A DNA stretch of 64,000 nucleotides, taken from positions 4,092,001 to 4,156,000 of the forward strand of contig NZ_AP022570.1 in the NCBI RefSeq assembly GCF_010728325.1, written 5' to 3'. Below, in pieces: positions 27,897-36,918 of the stretch. The DNA comes from Mycolicibacterium poriferae. GTDB lineage: Bacteria; Actinomycetota; Actinomycetes; Mycobacteriales; Mycobacteriaceae. The notes below the pieces were generated by a model. The model was not told the origin of the DNA, ran no database searches, and was given only the letters and a program-made list of their open reading frames with translations. The position numbers and the translations under genes were made by a program. Each line of letters starts with the position of its first letter. Positions within the stretch are counted from its first letter, which is position 1.

Positions 27897-28792
27897 TCGG
27901 GCGCGTCACCGTCCTGACGAACCCGGCGTCGGGGCACGGTAACGCCCGGCACGCCGCCGAGCGTGCCATCACCCAGCTGCACCGCCGCGGACTCGACGTC
28001 GTCGCCATCGCCGGCACCGACGCCGCCCATGCCCAGCGCCTCGTGGAGGGCGCGCTCGAGCGTGACATGGACGCGCTGGTGGTCGTCGGCGGCGACGGCA
28101 TCGTGTCGGTCGCGTTGCAGGTGCTCGCGGAAAGCGAGGTTCCGCTGGCGATCGTGCCGGCCGGCACCGGCAACGACCACGCCCGCGCGTTCGGTCTGCC
28201 GGTCAACAACCCCGAGGCGGCCGCCGATGTGGTGGCCGACGGCTGGATCGACACCGTCGACCTCGGCCGCATCGCCGGCAGCGACGGCACGGTGCGCTGG
28301 TTCGGCACCGTGATGGCCGCCGGGTTCGACTCGCTGGTCACCGACCGGACCAACCGGATGACCTGGCCGCACGGACGGATGCGCTACAACCTGGCGATGC
28401 TGGCCGAACTGTCCCAGCTTCGGCTGCTGCCGTTCCGGCTGAGCTTCGACGGCGACACGTACGTCACCGAGTTGACGCTCGCCGCGTTCGGCAACACCCG
28501 CAGCTACGGCGGGGGCATGCTGATCTGCCCCGACGCCGACCCGCGCGACGGGTTGCTCGACGCGACGATGGTGGCCTCCGCGTCGCGGACGCGGCTGATC
28601 CGGCTGTTTCCCACGGTGTTCAAGGGCACCCATGTCGACCTCGACGAGGTGCACACCCGGCGGGCAGGGACCATCACCGTCGACAGCCCCGGGATCAATG
28701 CGTACGCCGACGGCGAGTATGTCTGCCCGCTGCCCGTCGAGGTGTCCGCGGTGCCCGCCGCGTTGAAGATCCTGCGACCGCAGGCCGGTTAG
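27893..28792 (+). CDS. Diacylglycerol kinase-like lipid kinase (Rv2252-like)
   Basis: A 299-aa member of the diacylglycerol/sphingosine kinase catalytic family. The N-terminal phosphate loop is LTNPASGHGNA; the ATP-site motif is VVVGGDGIVSVALQ; the VPAGTGNDHARAFGLP signature follows. The C-terminal beta-sandwich contains FGNTRSYGGGMLICPDADPRDGLLD. The start is GTG 27893, overlapping the stop of the flavoenzyme by four bases. M. tuberculosis Rv2252 in the same place is a lipid kinase linked to phosphatidylinositol mannoside synthesis. Its TAG stop overlaps the TAA stop of the convergent DUF3145 gene by four bases in all. Confidence 0.93.
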   Translation: MIGRVTVLTNPASGHGNARHAAERAITQLHRRGLDVVAIAGTDAAHAQRLVEGALERDMDALVVVGGDGIVSVALQVLAESEVPLAIVPAGTGNDHARAFGLPVNNPEAAADVVADGWIDTVDLGRIAGSDGTVRWFGTVMAAGFDSLVTDRTNRMTWPHGRMRYNLAMLAELSQLRLLPFRLSFDGDTYVTELTLAAFGNTRSYGGGMLICPDADPRDGLLDATMVASASRTRLIRLFPTVFKGTHVDLDEVHTRRAGTITVDSPGINAYADGEYVCPLPVEVSAVPAALKILRPQAG

Positions 28793-29301
28793 CCGACACC
28801 CCTGCTCAGCCAGCTGACCTCGGCGCCCTCTCCGCCGTCGCGGTAGGCCTCCAGCGCGTCGTCCCACGCGGTGCCGAGCACCGAGTCGAGCTCGGCGGCC
28901 AAGGTGTCGGCCCCGGCGGCCATCAGGGAGCGCAGGCGCATCTCGCCGACCATCACGTCGCCGTTGGCGCTCATCGCGCCGCTCCACAGCCCCAGTTGCG
29001 GGGTGTGGCACCAGCGGTGCCCGTCGACACCCTGACTGGGGTCCTCGGTGACCTCGAAGCGCAGCACCGACCAGGAGCGCAGCGCATTCGCCAGCTGGGC
29101 ACCGGTGCCGACCGGCCCGACCCAGTTGGTGACGGCGCGCAGCTGTCCCGGCATGGCCGGCTGCGGGGTCCACTTCAGATTCGCCCTCGAATTGAGGGTC
29201 GACGACAACGCCCACTCGACATGCGGGCACACCGCCGCGGGCGACGCGTGGATGTAGACCACGCCCGTCGTCACGTCGGCGAACTGATTCGCTGCACGCA
29301 T
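28789..29301 (-). CDS. DUF3145 family protein (probably Rv2256c-like)
   Basis: A 170-aa actinobacterial protein of unknown function. Conserved features are GVVYIHASPAAVCPHVEWALSS and RSWSVLRFEVTEDPSQGVDGHRW, followed by the GDVMVGEMRLR block. The ATG at 29301 has AAGGAG about seven bases upstream. It converges on the lipid-kinase gene; the two stop codons share bases at 28789-28792. The next gene upstream on the same strand starts 137 bases away. No activity can be assigned. Confidence 0.85.
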   Translation of the reverse strand: MRAANQFADVTTGVVYIHASPAAVCPHVEWALSSTLNSRANLKWTPQPAMPGQLRAVTNWVGPVGTGAQLANALRSWSVLRFEVTEDPSQGVDGHRWCHTPQLGLWSGAMSANGDVMVGEMRLRSLMAAGADTLAAELDSVLGTAWDDALEAYRDGGEGAEVSWLSRGVG

Positions 29302-29438
29302 CTACTTGCTCCTTCGGCTCCACGAGGGACGTCTTCCCCAACGACCTGGTGGTTTCCGAACGGCAATGGATCGCTCAGCGAGATGAAATTGTCGGTGTTG
29401 CTTGCGAGACCATTGTGCCTCGTGATACGGGTGTTGCG

Positions 29439-30263
29439 CTAGTCGCGTCTGAATTCTCTCAGAACTTCATCAGACAGCGCGGGCATCACCGAGTGGGCCC
29501 ACTCCCCGAAGCGCCGGTCGGTGAGCACGACCAGGGCCACCCCGGCGTCCGGATCGACCCACAAGAACGTCCCGGACTGACCGAAGTGACCGAAGGTGCG
29601 CGCCGAGTTGGCCGACCCGGTCCAGTGCGGAGATTTGCCGTCGCGGACCTCGAAGCCCAGCCCCCAGTCGTTGGGGCGCTGCACGCCGAATCCGGGCAGC
29701 ACCCCGTCCAAGCCGGGAAATTGAACGCTGATCGCGTCGCTGTGCATCGGCGCCGACACCGTCACCGGTTCCAGCAGATCCCCGGCGAAAACCGCCAGGT
29801 CGGCGACGGTCGAGGTGGCCCCGTAGCCGGCCGCCTCGGCCCCGCCCTCGAACTCGGTGTCGGCCATCGCCAGCGGATCGAGCACGGCCTCCCGCAGGTA
29901 CGACTCGAACGGGATGGTCGACTCTCGCTCCATCACCTCGGCGAGCACCGTGAAGCCGTGATTGGAGTAGATGCGGCGGGTCCCGGGTTCGGCGAGCACC
30001 TTGCCCGAGGTCATCTCGTAGCCGGCTGCGTGCGCCAGCAGGTGGCGCACCGTCGAGCCGGGTGGGCCCGCGGGGGTGTCGAGGCTGACGGCCCCCTCCT
30101 CGACGGCGACCTGCGCCGCCCGCGCGACCAGCGGCTTGGTCACCGACGCCAACGCGAACCGCTGCCGGGTGTCGCCCCAGTCGGCCAGCACACCTGCGGT
30201 CGACACGACAGCTCCGGCTGCGGTCGGTACCGGCCAGTCGGCCAGGACGTCGAGGACTCCCAT
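29439..30263 (-). CDS. Serine beta-lactamase-like hydrolase (Rv2257c-like)
   Basis: A 274-aa class-C beta-lactamase/DD-peptidase-type enzyme. The catalytic S-x-x-K is Ser40-Val-Thr-Lys43 and the second motif is YSN in RRIYSNHGF. The third motif is probably in FGHFGQSGTFLWVDP (HxG-like). No signal peptide is visible, so it is probably a cytoplasmic esterase or peptidase rather than a true lactamase. It starts 12 bases after the MscS gene stop and is likely co-transcribed with it. Confidence 0.88.
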   Translation of the reverse strand: MGVLDVLADWPVPTAAGAVVSTAGVLADWGDTRQRFALASVTKPLVARAAQVAVEEGAVSLDTPAGPPGSTVRHLLAHAAGYEMTSGKVLAEPGTRRIYSNHGFTVLAEVMERESTIPFESYLREAVLDPLAMADTEFEGGAEAAGYGATSTVADLAVFAGDLLEPVTVSAPMHSDAISVQFPGLDGVLPGFGVQRPNDWGLGFEVRDGKSPHWTGSANSARTFGHFGQSGTFLWVDPDAGVALVVLTDRRFGEWAHSVMPALSDEVLREFRRD

Positions 30264-30275
30264 CGATCCAGGAGC

Positions 30276-31244
30276 CTAGTTCGCGTCCCCGTTCGTCTTC
30301 CCGCCGACCAGCGCATGGATGCGTCCGTGCGGGTAGGGCAGATCGATGCCGTTCTCGTCGTAGGCGCGCAGGATCTCGCGCCGCAGCCGGCGTTGCACCG
30401 ACCACTGCGCACCGGGGCGGGTCTTCAGCGTCATGCGCAGCGTCAGCAGGTCCGGCGAGAGCTCCTGCACGCCGAGCATCTCGGGCTCGCCCAGCACCTT
30501 CTCCGCCAGCGGCGCCTCCGCGATGGCGGCCGCGGCCGCGTCGACGGCGACCTGCTCGGCACGCTCGACATCGGCGCTCAGCGACACCGGCACCTCGATG
30601 CGGGCCACCGCGTACTCCTGGCTCATGTTGCCGACACGGGCGATCTCACCGTTGCGGACGTACCAGAGGGTGCCGTCGATGTCGCGCAACGTCGTCACCC
30701 GCAGGCCGACCGTCTGCACCTCGCCGATGGCCTCACCCAGGTCGACGATGTCACCGACCCCGTACTGGTCCTCCAGCAGCATGAACACCCCGGTGACGAA
30801 ATCGCGCACCAGATTCTGGGCACCGAAGCCGATGGCCAGGCCGACCACCCCGGCCGAGGCGATGAACGGCGCGATGTTGACGCCGAGGACGTTGAGGATC
30901 GCCAGGATGCCCCACACCAGCAGCACGATCGACACCGTCGACTTGAGCACCGACCCGATGGTCTGGGCGCGCTGCTGACGACGCTCTATGGCCTGCTGGC
31001 CGGTCGCGCCCGACGGCACGCGGTCCCGCAGGCCGCGCAGCAGCGCCGGCTTGGCGGGGGCGTTCTCGTCACCGCTGACCTTCTTGGCCTTGCCGCTGCG
31101 GCCGGTCGCCCGGTCGATCATGCGGTGCAGGATGAAGCGGGCGATCAAGATGGCGATCAGGTATGCCCCGATTCGGATCGGCACCTCGACAAGCCAGTGC
31201 TGGTTGGTCTCCGTCCATTCCATAGCGAGCGTCTGCAGATCCAT
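30276..31244 (-). CDS. MscS-family small-conductance mechanosensitive channel
   Basis: A 322-aa membrane protein with an N-terminal TM helix (about residues 20-40), a basic cytoplasmic loop and two further helices. The pore-lining TM3 (SAGVVGLAIGFGAQNLVRDFVTGVFMLLEDQYGVGDIV) is diagnostic of MscS. The cytoplasmic beta and alpha-beta domains follow. It opens under membrane tension and releases solutes. The start is the ATG at 31244, with GAAGGT just upstream; 18 more open codons lie before it without a ribosome site. It is in an operon with the serine hydrolase. Confidence 0.93.
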   Translation of the reverse strand: MDLQTLAMEWTETNQHWLVEVPIRIGAYLIAILIARFILHRMIDRATGRSGKAKKVSGDENAPAKPALLRGLRDRVPSGATGQQAIERRQQRAQTIGSVLKSTVSIVLLVWGILAILNVLGVNIAPFIASAGVVGLAIGFGAQNLVRDFVTGVFMLLEDQYGVGDIVDLGEAIGEVQTVGLRVTTLRDIDGTLWYVRNGEIARVGNMSQEYAVARIEVPVSLSADVERAEQVAVDAAAAAIAEAPLAEKVLGEPEMLGVQELSPDLLTLRMTLKTRPGAQWSVQRRLRREILRAYDENGIDLPYPHGRIHALVGGKTNGDAN

Positions 31245-31326
31245 ACCTTCGACCGTACGGGCCGGACGACTGTGACCGAAAGCCGCCGAGGTCAGCAATT
31301 CCGATCGACCCGCTGGCGCGGCAGCG

Positions 31327-32403
31327 TCACTTCCGGGCGACGTAGTAGAAGTTGATCGGGTCGGACTCGATTTCGCGCACCTGCACGTCGGTGAAGCCGG
31401 CGTCGTCCAGCATGGTGGTGGCCAGTTCCCGGCCCCAGCAGGTGCCCAGCCCGTCGCCGTCGAGGCCGAGCGACACGCTCATGCAGTGCATCGTCGACAC
31501 GGTGTAGAGGTAGGACGCGAACGGCACCCCGACGTTGTCCTCCAGATGGCTGGAGGCCTTGATGTCGACCATCAGGAACACCCCACCCGGGCGCAGCGCG
31601 CGGTGGATGTTGGCGAGCACCGTGGCGGGGTGCGCCTGATCGTGGATGGAGTCGAACGCGGTGATGACGTCGAACGTGTCGGTGTCCTCGAGGCGCGCGA
31701 CGTCGGCGGCGCGGAACGTCGCGTTGGTCAGTCCGAGGCGCTCGGCTTCGGCGATGCCGGCGGCCAGCCCCTCCTCCGAGAAGTCGAGCCCGACGAACCG
31801 GCTGTCCGGGAAGGCCTGCGCCATCACGTTGACCGCGTGGCCGCTGCCGCAACCGACGTCGGCCACATCCACACCGGCGCGCAACCGGTCGGGCAGCCCG
31901 TCGGCCATCGGCAGGATCCCGTCGACCAGCGCGGCGTCGAAGACCTCGCCGCTCTCTTCGGCCATCAGCGAATGAAAGCGCGGGTACTCGCGGTAGGACA
32001 GACCGCCACCGTGCCGGAAGCAGCCGATGATCTTCTGCTCGACCTCGCCGAGCAGCGGGATGAACTGGGCCACGCGAGCCAGGTTGTCCGGACCGGCCGA
32101 GCGGGTCAGCACCGCGGCGCGCTGCTGCGGCAGCGAGTAGGTCCGCGATGCCGGGTCGTAGTCGACGATCCGCGCGGCCACCACGCCACCCAACCATTCC
32201 CGCACGTAGCGCTCGTCGAGGCCGGCGGCGTCGGCGATCTGGATGCTGGTGGCCGGCGGCAGTCCGGCGAGCGTGTCGAACAAGCGGGTCTGGTGTCCGA
32301 TCGACAGCAGGATCGCCACGCTGGCGGCGTCGATCGCGCCGACGACGCGCCCGGCGAACTCCTCGGTCGTCTCGGTCATCGGTGTTTCCTGCACTGTGGT
32401 CAT
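31327..32403 (-). CDS. SAM-dependent methyltransferase (Rv2258c-like)
   Basis: A 358-aa class I methyltransferase. An N-terminal winged-helix dimerisation region ([46 protein letters not shown]) precedes the SAM fold. The cofactor site is [19 protein letters not shown], with downstream motifs [11 protein letters not shown] and [12 protein letters not shown]. The layout is like O-methyltransferases and the Rv2258c structure family. The ATG at 32403 is used; an ATG eight codons in is also possible. The substrate is unknown. Confidence 0.9.
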   Translation of the reverse strand: MTTVQETPMTETTEEFAGRVVGAIDAASVAILLSIGHQTRLFDTLAGLPPATSIQIADAAGLDERYVREWLGGVVAARIVDYDPASRTYSLPQQRAAVLTRSAGPDNLARVAQFIPLLGEVEQKIIGCFRHGGGLSYREYPRFHSLMAEESGEVFDAALVDGILPMADGLPDRLRAGVDVADVGCGSGHAVNVMAQAFPDSRFVGLDFSEEGLAAGIAEAERLGLTNATFRAADVARLEDTDTFDVITAFDSIHDQAHPATVLANIHRALRPGGVFLMVDIKASSHLEDNVGVPFASYLYTVSTMHCMSVSLGLDGDGLGTCWGRELATTMLDDAGFTDVQVREIESDPINFYYVARK

Positions 32404-32501
32404 GGCGTTGACGTTAAGACGCCGACGCGGGCCCCGGCATCGAGTAGACGATGCAGATCGTGTGCGCTCCCGTGGTGCAAACCATGCAGACCGGCCCCTC
32501 G

Positions 32502-34109
32502 CTACAGCACGTCGTTGGCGTGCGCCCAGGCCGCCGCGGCAGTCCGCGACGAGACCCCGATCTTGGCGTAGATGTTGGCCAGATGGCGGCCGACGGTCTT
32601 CTCCGACAGGTAGAGCTGCTGGGCGGCCTGCCGGTTGGTCGCGCCCTGCGCAACGCAGGCCAGGACCTCGAGCTCACGACGGGTGAGCCCGCCGGGCAAG
32701 GGGATGCCGCAGATACCGGCGGGTTCGACGCCGAGTTCGGCGTAGATCGCGTCCGCGGTGGCGGCATCGGCGGCGGCCGCGCCCGTGTCTCCGAGGCCGC
32801 GCCGCGCCAGCGCCATCCACTCGTAGACTTCGGCGGTTTCGTAGCGGGACTGCTGCACCCGGTACTCGCGCAGCGCCTCCTGCAGCGCGGCGATCGCCTC
32901 GTCGAACCGGCCCTGCCGCACCGCCACGGCGCCGCGGGCGTGCGCCGCCCAGGCCAGGAAACCCGGAGTCTTGAATGCCGCAGCGTCGATTTCCAGTTCA
33001 CTGCAGTATGTTTCGGCTTCGTCGACGGCGTCGCGCCCGAGCGCGATCTCCACCGCGGCACGCAACAATCGCATCCGTTCCAGCCGGTCTCCGCCGGCCA
33101 GTGCCAGTCGGATCGCCGTCCACGCCGCCGCGGAGTCCCCGCGCCGGCAGGCCAGCAAGGCCTCGCCGGGCTGCGGGTCCTTGCCCAGCGTTCGGGCCTG
33201 CTCGAACGCCCGTGCCGCACCGTCCAGATCGCCCATCAGCCGGCGCACCTCGCCCAGCTGGTAGTACCCCTCGGCCGCGGCCCAGGAATTGACCTCGGCG
33301 AGGGTGCGACTGGACGTCCCGAGCCTGTCCTCGAGGAGGCGGTAGTCGTCGGTGTGGACCTGCACCTGCAGGCGGTGCACATCGCACACCCCGCCGTAGG
33401 GCACCGAACCCGACAACCCGCACCACTGTTCCATCGACTGGGTCCACGACCGCATTCGCGGCAGGTCGGCCAGCTTGTGACAGTGGTGCAGCACGATGCA
33501 GTAGATGTCGCCGGCCCATTCGATCGGCACCTCGTCGGCCAGCAGCGGGAGGATCGCCTCGTCGATCAGCGCGTAGCCGTCGGCGGTGCGGGCATGCAGG
33601 ATGGCCTCGATACCGCCGATGATCAGACTCAGCGCGGTGACCGCGGGCGTGTTCAACCGCTCACCGAGGTCGCGCAACGCGCGCACATGCGTGCTGAGCG
33701 TGTCGAGGTCCAGCGTCATCGCGGCGACGTTGGCGTCGAGGTAGGCCAGATACCCGTGCGCGGGCCCCTCCTCGGCGCCCGCGAGCAGCCGGCGGGCCCG
33801 GTTCATCCAGCCCTGCCCGATGTTGAGGTCTCCGCGCACTAGCCAGGCCAACCCGAGCTCGGTGGCCTTCATCGCCGCGGCGGTGGGATCGGTCCTGGTG
33901 AGCTCGGCGAACACCCGCTCGGCGGCGCGGCTGGCCTCCTTGACGTGACCGAGTCGCCACGCGGCGAACGAGAAGGCGTCGAGGTCGTCGATACGCAGCG
34001 GCGCGTACACGCTGGCACGGTCGAACGCCTCGTAACTGGCACGCCAGTCCCGTCGTTCGTGCGCGGCGCGCGCGACCGTCAGCAGATCAATCTGCGGTTC
34101 GACCAGCAT
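32502..34109 (-). CDS. LuxR-type regulator with N-terminal TPR-like repeats
   Basis: A 535-aa regulator. The first 450 residues are a solenoid of helical repeats typical of TPR/MalT-like sensor domains, without a visible P-loop ATPase. The C-terminal 65 residues are a LuxR/GerE HTH ([49 protein letters not shown]). The start is uncertain: ATG 34109 is taken, while ATG 34130 or 34187 are possible. It is divergent from mscR with about 90 bases between starts, so it may control the mscR pair. No LuxI-type synthase is nearby. Confidence 0.85.
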   Translation of the reverse strand: MLVEPQIDLLTVARAAHERRDWRASYEAFDRASVYAPLRIDDLDAFSFAAWRLGHVKEASRAAERVFAELTRTDPTAAAMKATELGLAWLVRGDLNIGQGWMNRARRLLAGAEEGPAHGYLAYLDANVAAMTLDLDTLSTHVRALRDLGERLNTPAVTALSLIIGGIEAILHARTADGYALIDEAILPLLADEVPIEWAGDIYCIVLHHCHKLADLPRMRSWTQSMEQWCGLSGSVPYGGVCDVHRLQVQVHTDDYRLLEDRLGTSSRTLAEVNSWAAAEGYYQLGEVRRLMGDLDGAARAFEQARTLGKDPQPGEALLACRRGDSAAAWTAIRLALAGGDRLERMRLLRAAVEIALGRDAVDEAETYCSELEIDAAAFKTPGFLAWAAHARGAVAVRQGRFDEAIAALQEALREYRVQQSRYETAEVYEWMALARRGLGDTGAAAADAATADAIYAELGVEPAGICGIPLPGGLTRRELEVLACVAQGATNRQAAQQLYLSEKTVGRHLANIYAKIGVSSRTAAAAWAHANDVL

Positions 34110-34199
34110 CGATGTCCAGGTTATCCCCATCGGACCGGTTCCGGACAGGCCCGGGACACACGCTCTGTAGCCGCCGAGGCGAACCATTAGGTTGTAGGC

Positions 34200-35285
34200 A
34201 TGACTCAGACGGTGCGCGGCGTGATCTCACGGAAGAAGTCAGAACCGGTCGAGGTGGTGGACATCGTCATCCCCGATCCGGGACCCGGTGAGGTCGTCGT
34301 CGACATCGCCGCGTGCGGGGTGTGCCACACCGATCTGACCTACCGCGACGGCGGCATCAACGACGAGTTCCCGTTCCTGCTGGGCCATGAGGCGGCCGGC
34401 ACCGTCGAGTCGGTCGGCGCCGGGGTGACGAACGTCGAGCCGGGTGATTTCGTGGTGTTGAACTGGCGCGCGGTGTGCGGCCAGTGCCGGGCCTGCAAGC
34501 GGGGTCGCCCGCACCTGTGCTTCGACACATTCAACGCCGAGCAGCCGATGACGCTGACCGACGGCACCGCGCTGACCCCCGCGCTGGGCATCGGCGCGTT
34601 CGCCGACAAGACGCTCGTGCACGAGGGGCAGTGCACGAAGGTCGACCCCGCCGCTGATCCGGCCGCGGCCGGTCTGCTGGGTTGCGGTGTGATGGCCGGC
34701 GTCGGGGCGGCGATCAACACCGGCGCGGTCAACCGCGACGACACCGTGGCGGTCATCGGCTGCGGCGGCGTGGGTGATGCGGCGATCGCCGGGGCGCGCC
34801 TGGTCGGGGCCAAGAAGATCATCGCCGTGGACATGGACAACCGAAAGCTGGACTGGGCCCGCCAGTTCGGTGCGACGCACACGATCAACGCCAAGGAGCT
34901 GGATCCGGTGGCCACGATCCAGGATCTGACCGACGGTTTCGGCGCCGACGTCGTCATCGACGCGGTCGGGCGGCCCGAAACCTGGAAGCAGGCGTTCTAC
35001 GCCCGCGACCTGGCCGGCACCGTGGTACTGGTCGGGGTGCCGACGCCGGACATGACGCTGGAGATGCCGCTGGTCGACTTCTTCAGCCGCGGCGGATCCC
35101 TGAAGTCGTCGTGGTATGGCGACTGCCTGCCGGAGCGGGACTTCCCGACGCTGATCACCCTGTTCCTCGAGGGCCGCTTCCCGCTGGACAAGTTCGTCTC
35201 CGAACGCATCGGTCTCGACCAGATCGAAGACGCATTCCACAAGATGCACTCCGGTGAAGTGCTGCGCTCCGTGGTAGTGCTGTAG
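34200..35285 (+). CDS. mscR: S-nitrosomycothiol reductase / mycothiol-dependent formaldehyde dehydrogenase MscR
   Basis: A 361-aa zinc alcohol dehydrogenase of the class III type that uses mycothiol in actinobacteria. It reduces S-nitrosomycothiol and oxidises S-hydroxymethylmycothiol. Catalytic zinc ligands are Cys39 (CGVCHTD) and His63-Glu64 (GHEAAG). The structural zinc cluster is [15 protein letters not shown]. The NAD site is [20 protein letters not shown]. It corresponds to Rv2259 and is followed after two bases by the metallo-beta-lactamase-fold gene, as in M. tuberculosis (Rv2260). It is one of the markers for a mycothiol-producing host. Confidence 0.95.
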   Translation: MTQTVRGVISRKKSEPVEVVDIVIPDPGPGEVVVDIAACGVCHTDLTYRDGGINDEFPFLLGHEAAGTVESVGAGVTNVEPGDFVVLNWRAVCGQCRACKRGRPHLCFDTFNAEQPMTLTDGTALTPALGIGAFADKTLVHEGQCTKVDPAADPAAAGLLGCGVMAGVGAAINTGAVNRDDTVAVIGCGGVGDAAIAGARLVGAKKIIAVDMDNRKLDWARQFGATHTINAKELDPVATIQDLTDGFGADVVIDAVGRPETWKQAFYARDLAGTVVLVGVPTPDMTLEMPLVDFFSRGGSLKSSWYGDCLPERDFPTLITLFLEGRFPLDKFVSERIGLDQIEDAFHKMHSGEVLRSVVVL

Positions 35286-35287
35286 GC

Positions 35288-35911
35288 ATGGGCAACATCG
35301 CGCGGCTGGTGACCAGCGGAACGTTCGAACTCGACGGCGGCAGCTGGGAGGTCGACAACAACATCTGGCTCGTCGGCGACGACAACGAGGTGGTGGTGTT
35401 CGACGCCGCCCACACCGCCGAGCCGATCATCGAGGCGGTCGGCGGGCGCCACGTCGTCGCCGTCGTGTGCACGCACGGGCACAACGACCATGTGACCGTC
35501 GCCCCCCAGCTCGGGCAGGCGCTCGACGCGCCGGTGTTCCTGCACCCGGCCGATGACGTGCTGTGGCGGATGACCCATCCCGACAGCGACTTTCGCGCCG
35601 TGGCCGACGGTGACACGCTGCGCGTGGCGGGTACCGAGCTGCGTGCTCTGCACACGCCCGGGCACTCCCCCGGATCGGTCTGCTGGCACGCGCCGGAGAT
35701 GGGCGCGGTGTTCAGCGGCGACACGCTGTTCCAGGGTGGGCCGGGCGCGACCGGCCGGTCCTACTCGGATTTCCCGACCATCCTCGAATCCATCTCGGGT
35801 CGGCTGGGCAAGCTGCCCGGTGAGACGGTCGTCTACACGGGCCACGGCGACACCACGACCGTCGGCGACGAGATCGTGCACTACGACGAGTGGGTAGCGA
35901 GAGGCAGCTGA
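35288..35911 (+). CDS. Metallo-beta-lactamase-fold hydrolase (Rv2260-like, glyoxalase II type)
   Basis: A 207-aa protein whose metal motif is HGHNDHV (HxHxDH), followed by HTPGHSPGSVCWHAP, the GDTLFQGGPGATGRSYSDF block and the C-terminal TGHGDTTTVGDE. This matches glyoxalase II-like thioester hydrolases. It starts two bases after mscR, and a role in hydrolysing the mycothiol thioester made by MscR (for example S-formylmycothiol) is a reasonable inference. The 124-base gap downstream is GC-rich with short CGCGCG runs and no gene. Confidence 0.92.
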   Translation: MGNIARLVTSGTFELDGGSWEVDNNIWLVGDDNEVVVFDAAHTAEPIIEAVGGRHVVAVVCTHGHNDHVTVAPQLGQALDAPVFLHPADDVLWRMTHPDSDFRAVADGDTLRVAGTELRALHTPGHSPGSVCWHAPEMGAVFSGDTLFQGGPGATGRSYSDFPTILESISGRLGKLPGETVVYTGHGDTTTVGDEIVHYDEWVARGS

Positions 35912-36035
35912 GCTGCCTGTTGGCCTGAGCAGCTGAGCCCGTTGCACCGCGAACGCGCGCGTCTGCACGCCGGCACGCCGCCATCGCCGGCATTTCGCGC
36001 GCGCTCGACGGCGCCGGGCGCGCGCTCGCGGTCCG

Positions 36036-36818
36036 TCAGCTCCTGAGGATACGACGCTTCTCGGCCTCGAACTCGGCATCGGTGAGGGCACCGGACTCGC
36101 GCAACGCGGCCAGCGTCTTGAGCTGCTCGAGCCGCACGTCGGTGTCGGTCGGCTCGTAGCTGTGCACCGGCGGCGGCACCTGTCCGGGCCCGGTGGGCTC
36201 GTAGCCGTGCACTGGCGGCGGTACCGGTCCGGGCCAGGTCAGCTCGTCGAGATTGACCGGCGCCGCCATGTCCCGTACTGCGCGCGGCGACCGGAGCCGC
36301 CACAGGATCGCCAGGACCAACGACGCGACACCGGCGGCGATGAGCCCGCCGAACGCCCACACCAGCCACCACGGCGAGTCGTCGCGGCCGAAGGCCAATT
36401 GCGGGTTGATGTAGCCGGCGACGTCACCGCGCACCGCGACGTCATATACGCCGTCCTCGGGGATCTGCACCGTCCACAGGCGGATGCGGACGTCACTGTT
36501 GACCGAGGTGGTGGCGCCCACGCTCTCGGTCACGACGGGCTCGGGCGCGCCGCCCGGCGGGGTGATCCCCAGCTGCAGCGCGGGCACCGGAAATCCGCCG
36601 CTGACCCCGCCGGGGACCGCGGTGTGGAAGCTGATGGTGGCCTCTCCGGCGGGCAGGTGCAGCCGGGCGGAGCCCGGGATGGGCACCTCACCGTAGGCGT
36701 CGAAGTCGTCGAAGACGAACACGTTCAGAAGCAGGGAGACGACGAGACCGACCACCCCGGTGACCAGCGCGATGATTGCACCGGCCAGCGCGACGCGTGG
36801 ACCGACCCGTCCCGTCAT
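36036..36818 (-). CDS. Membrane protein with C-terminal SHOCT domain
   Basis: A 260-aa protein. An N-terminal TM helix (about residues 9-36) precedes an extracytoplasmic beta-rich region of about 120 residues. A second TM helix follows (SPWWLVWAFGGLIAAGVASLVLAILW), then a proline-rich linker with a repeated VPPPVHxYEPT motif. The last 30 residues are a SHOCT motif (LEQLKTLAALRESGALTDAEFEAEKRRIL). SHOCT domains are short oligomerisation elements. It is divergent from the carboxyl methyltransferase gene, 100 bases away. The function is unknown. Confidence 0.8.
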   Translation of the reverse strand: MTGRVGPRVALAGAIIALVTGVVGLVVSLLLNVFVFDDFDAYGEVPIPGSARLHLPAGEATISFHTAVPGGVSGGFPVPALQLGITPPGGAPEPVVTESVGATTSVNSDVRIRLWTVQIPEDGVYDVAVRGDVAGYINPQLAFGRDDSPWWLVWAFGGLIAAGVASLVLAILWRLRSPRAVRDMAAPVNLDELTWPGPVPPPVHGYEPTGPGQVPPPVHSYEPTDTDVRLEQLKTLAALRESGALTDAEFEAEKRRILRS

Positions 36819-36918
36819 GAGCGAAGTCTGTCACGACCGCGCTTCTGCGGCGCCGTCGCGACGTGAGGACTACCGTGCGGAAGTGAGGGATACCACGCAG
36901 AGCTGTTCGGAGGTCGCG

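Noticed and set aside
29439..30263. Beta-lactam resistance enzyme
   Set aside because: It has the SxxK and YSN motifs but no signal peptide, and it matches the conserved Rv2257c-type serine hydrolase by position; no resistance role can be supported.
29349..31355. 668-codon open frame on the plus strand
   Set aside because: It is antisense to the serine hydrolase and MscS genes, which have clear motifs; the frame is Arg/His/Gly-rich shadow.
32502..34109. Quorum-sensing LuxR receptor
   Set aside because: The N-terminal part is a TPR-like solenoid, not an autoinducer-binding domain, and no LuxI homologue is present.
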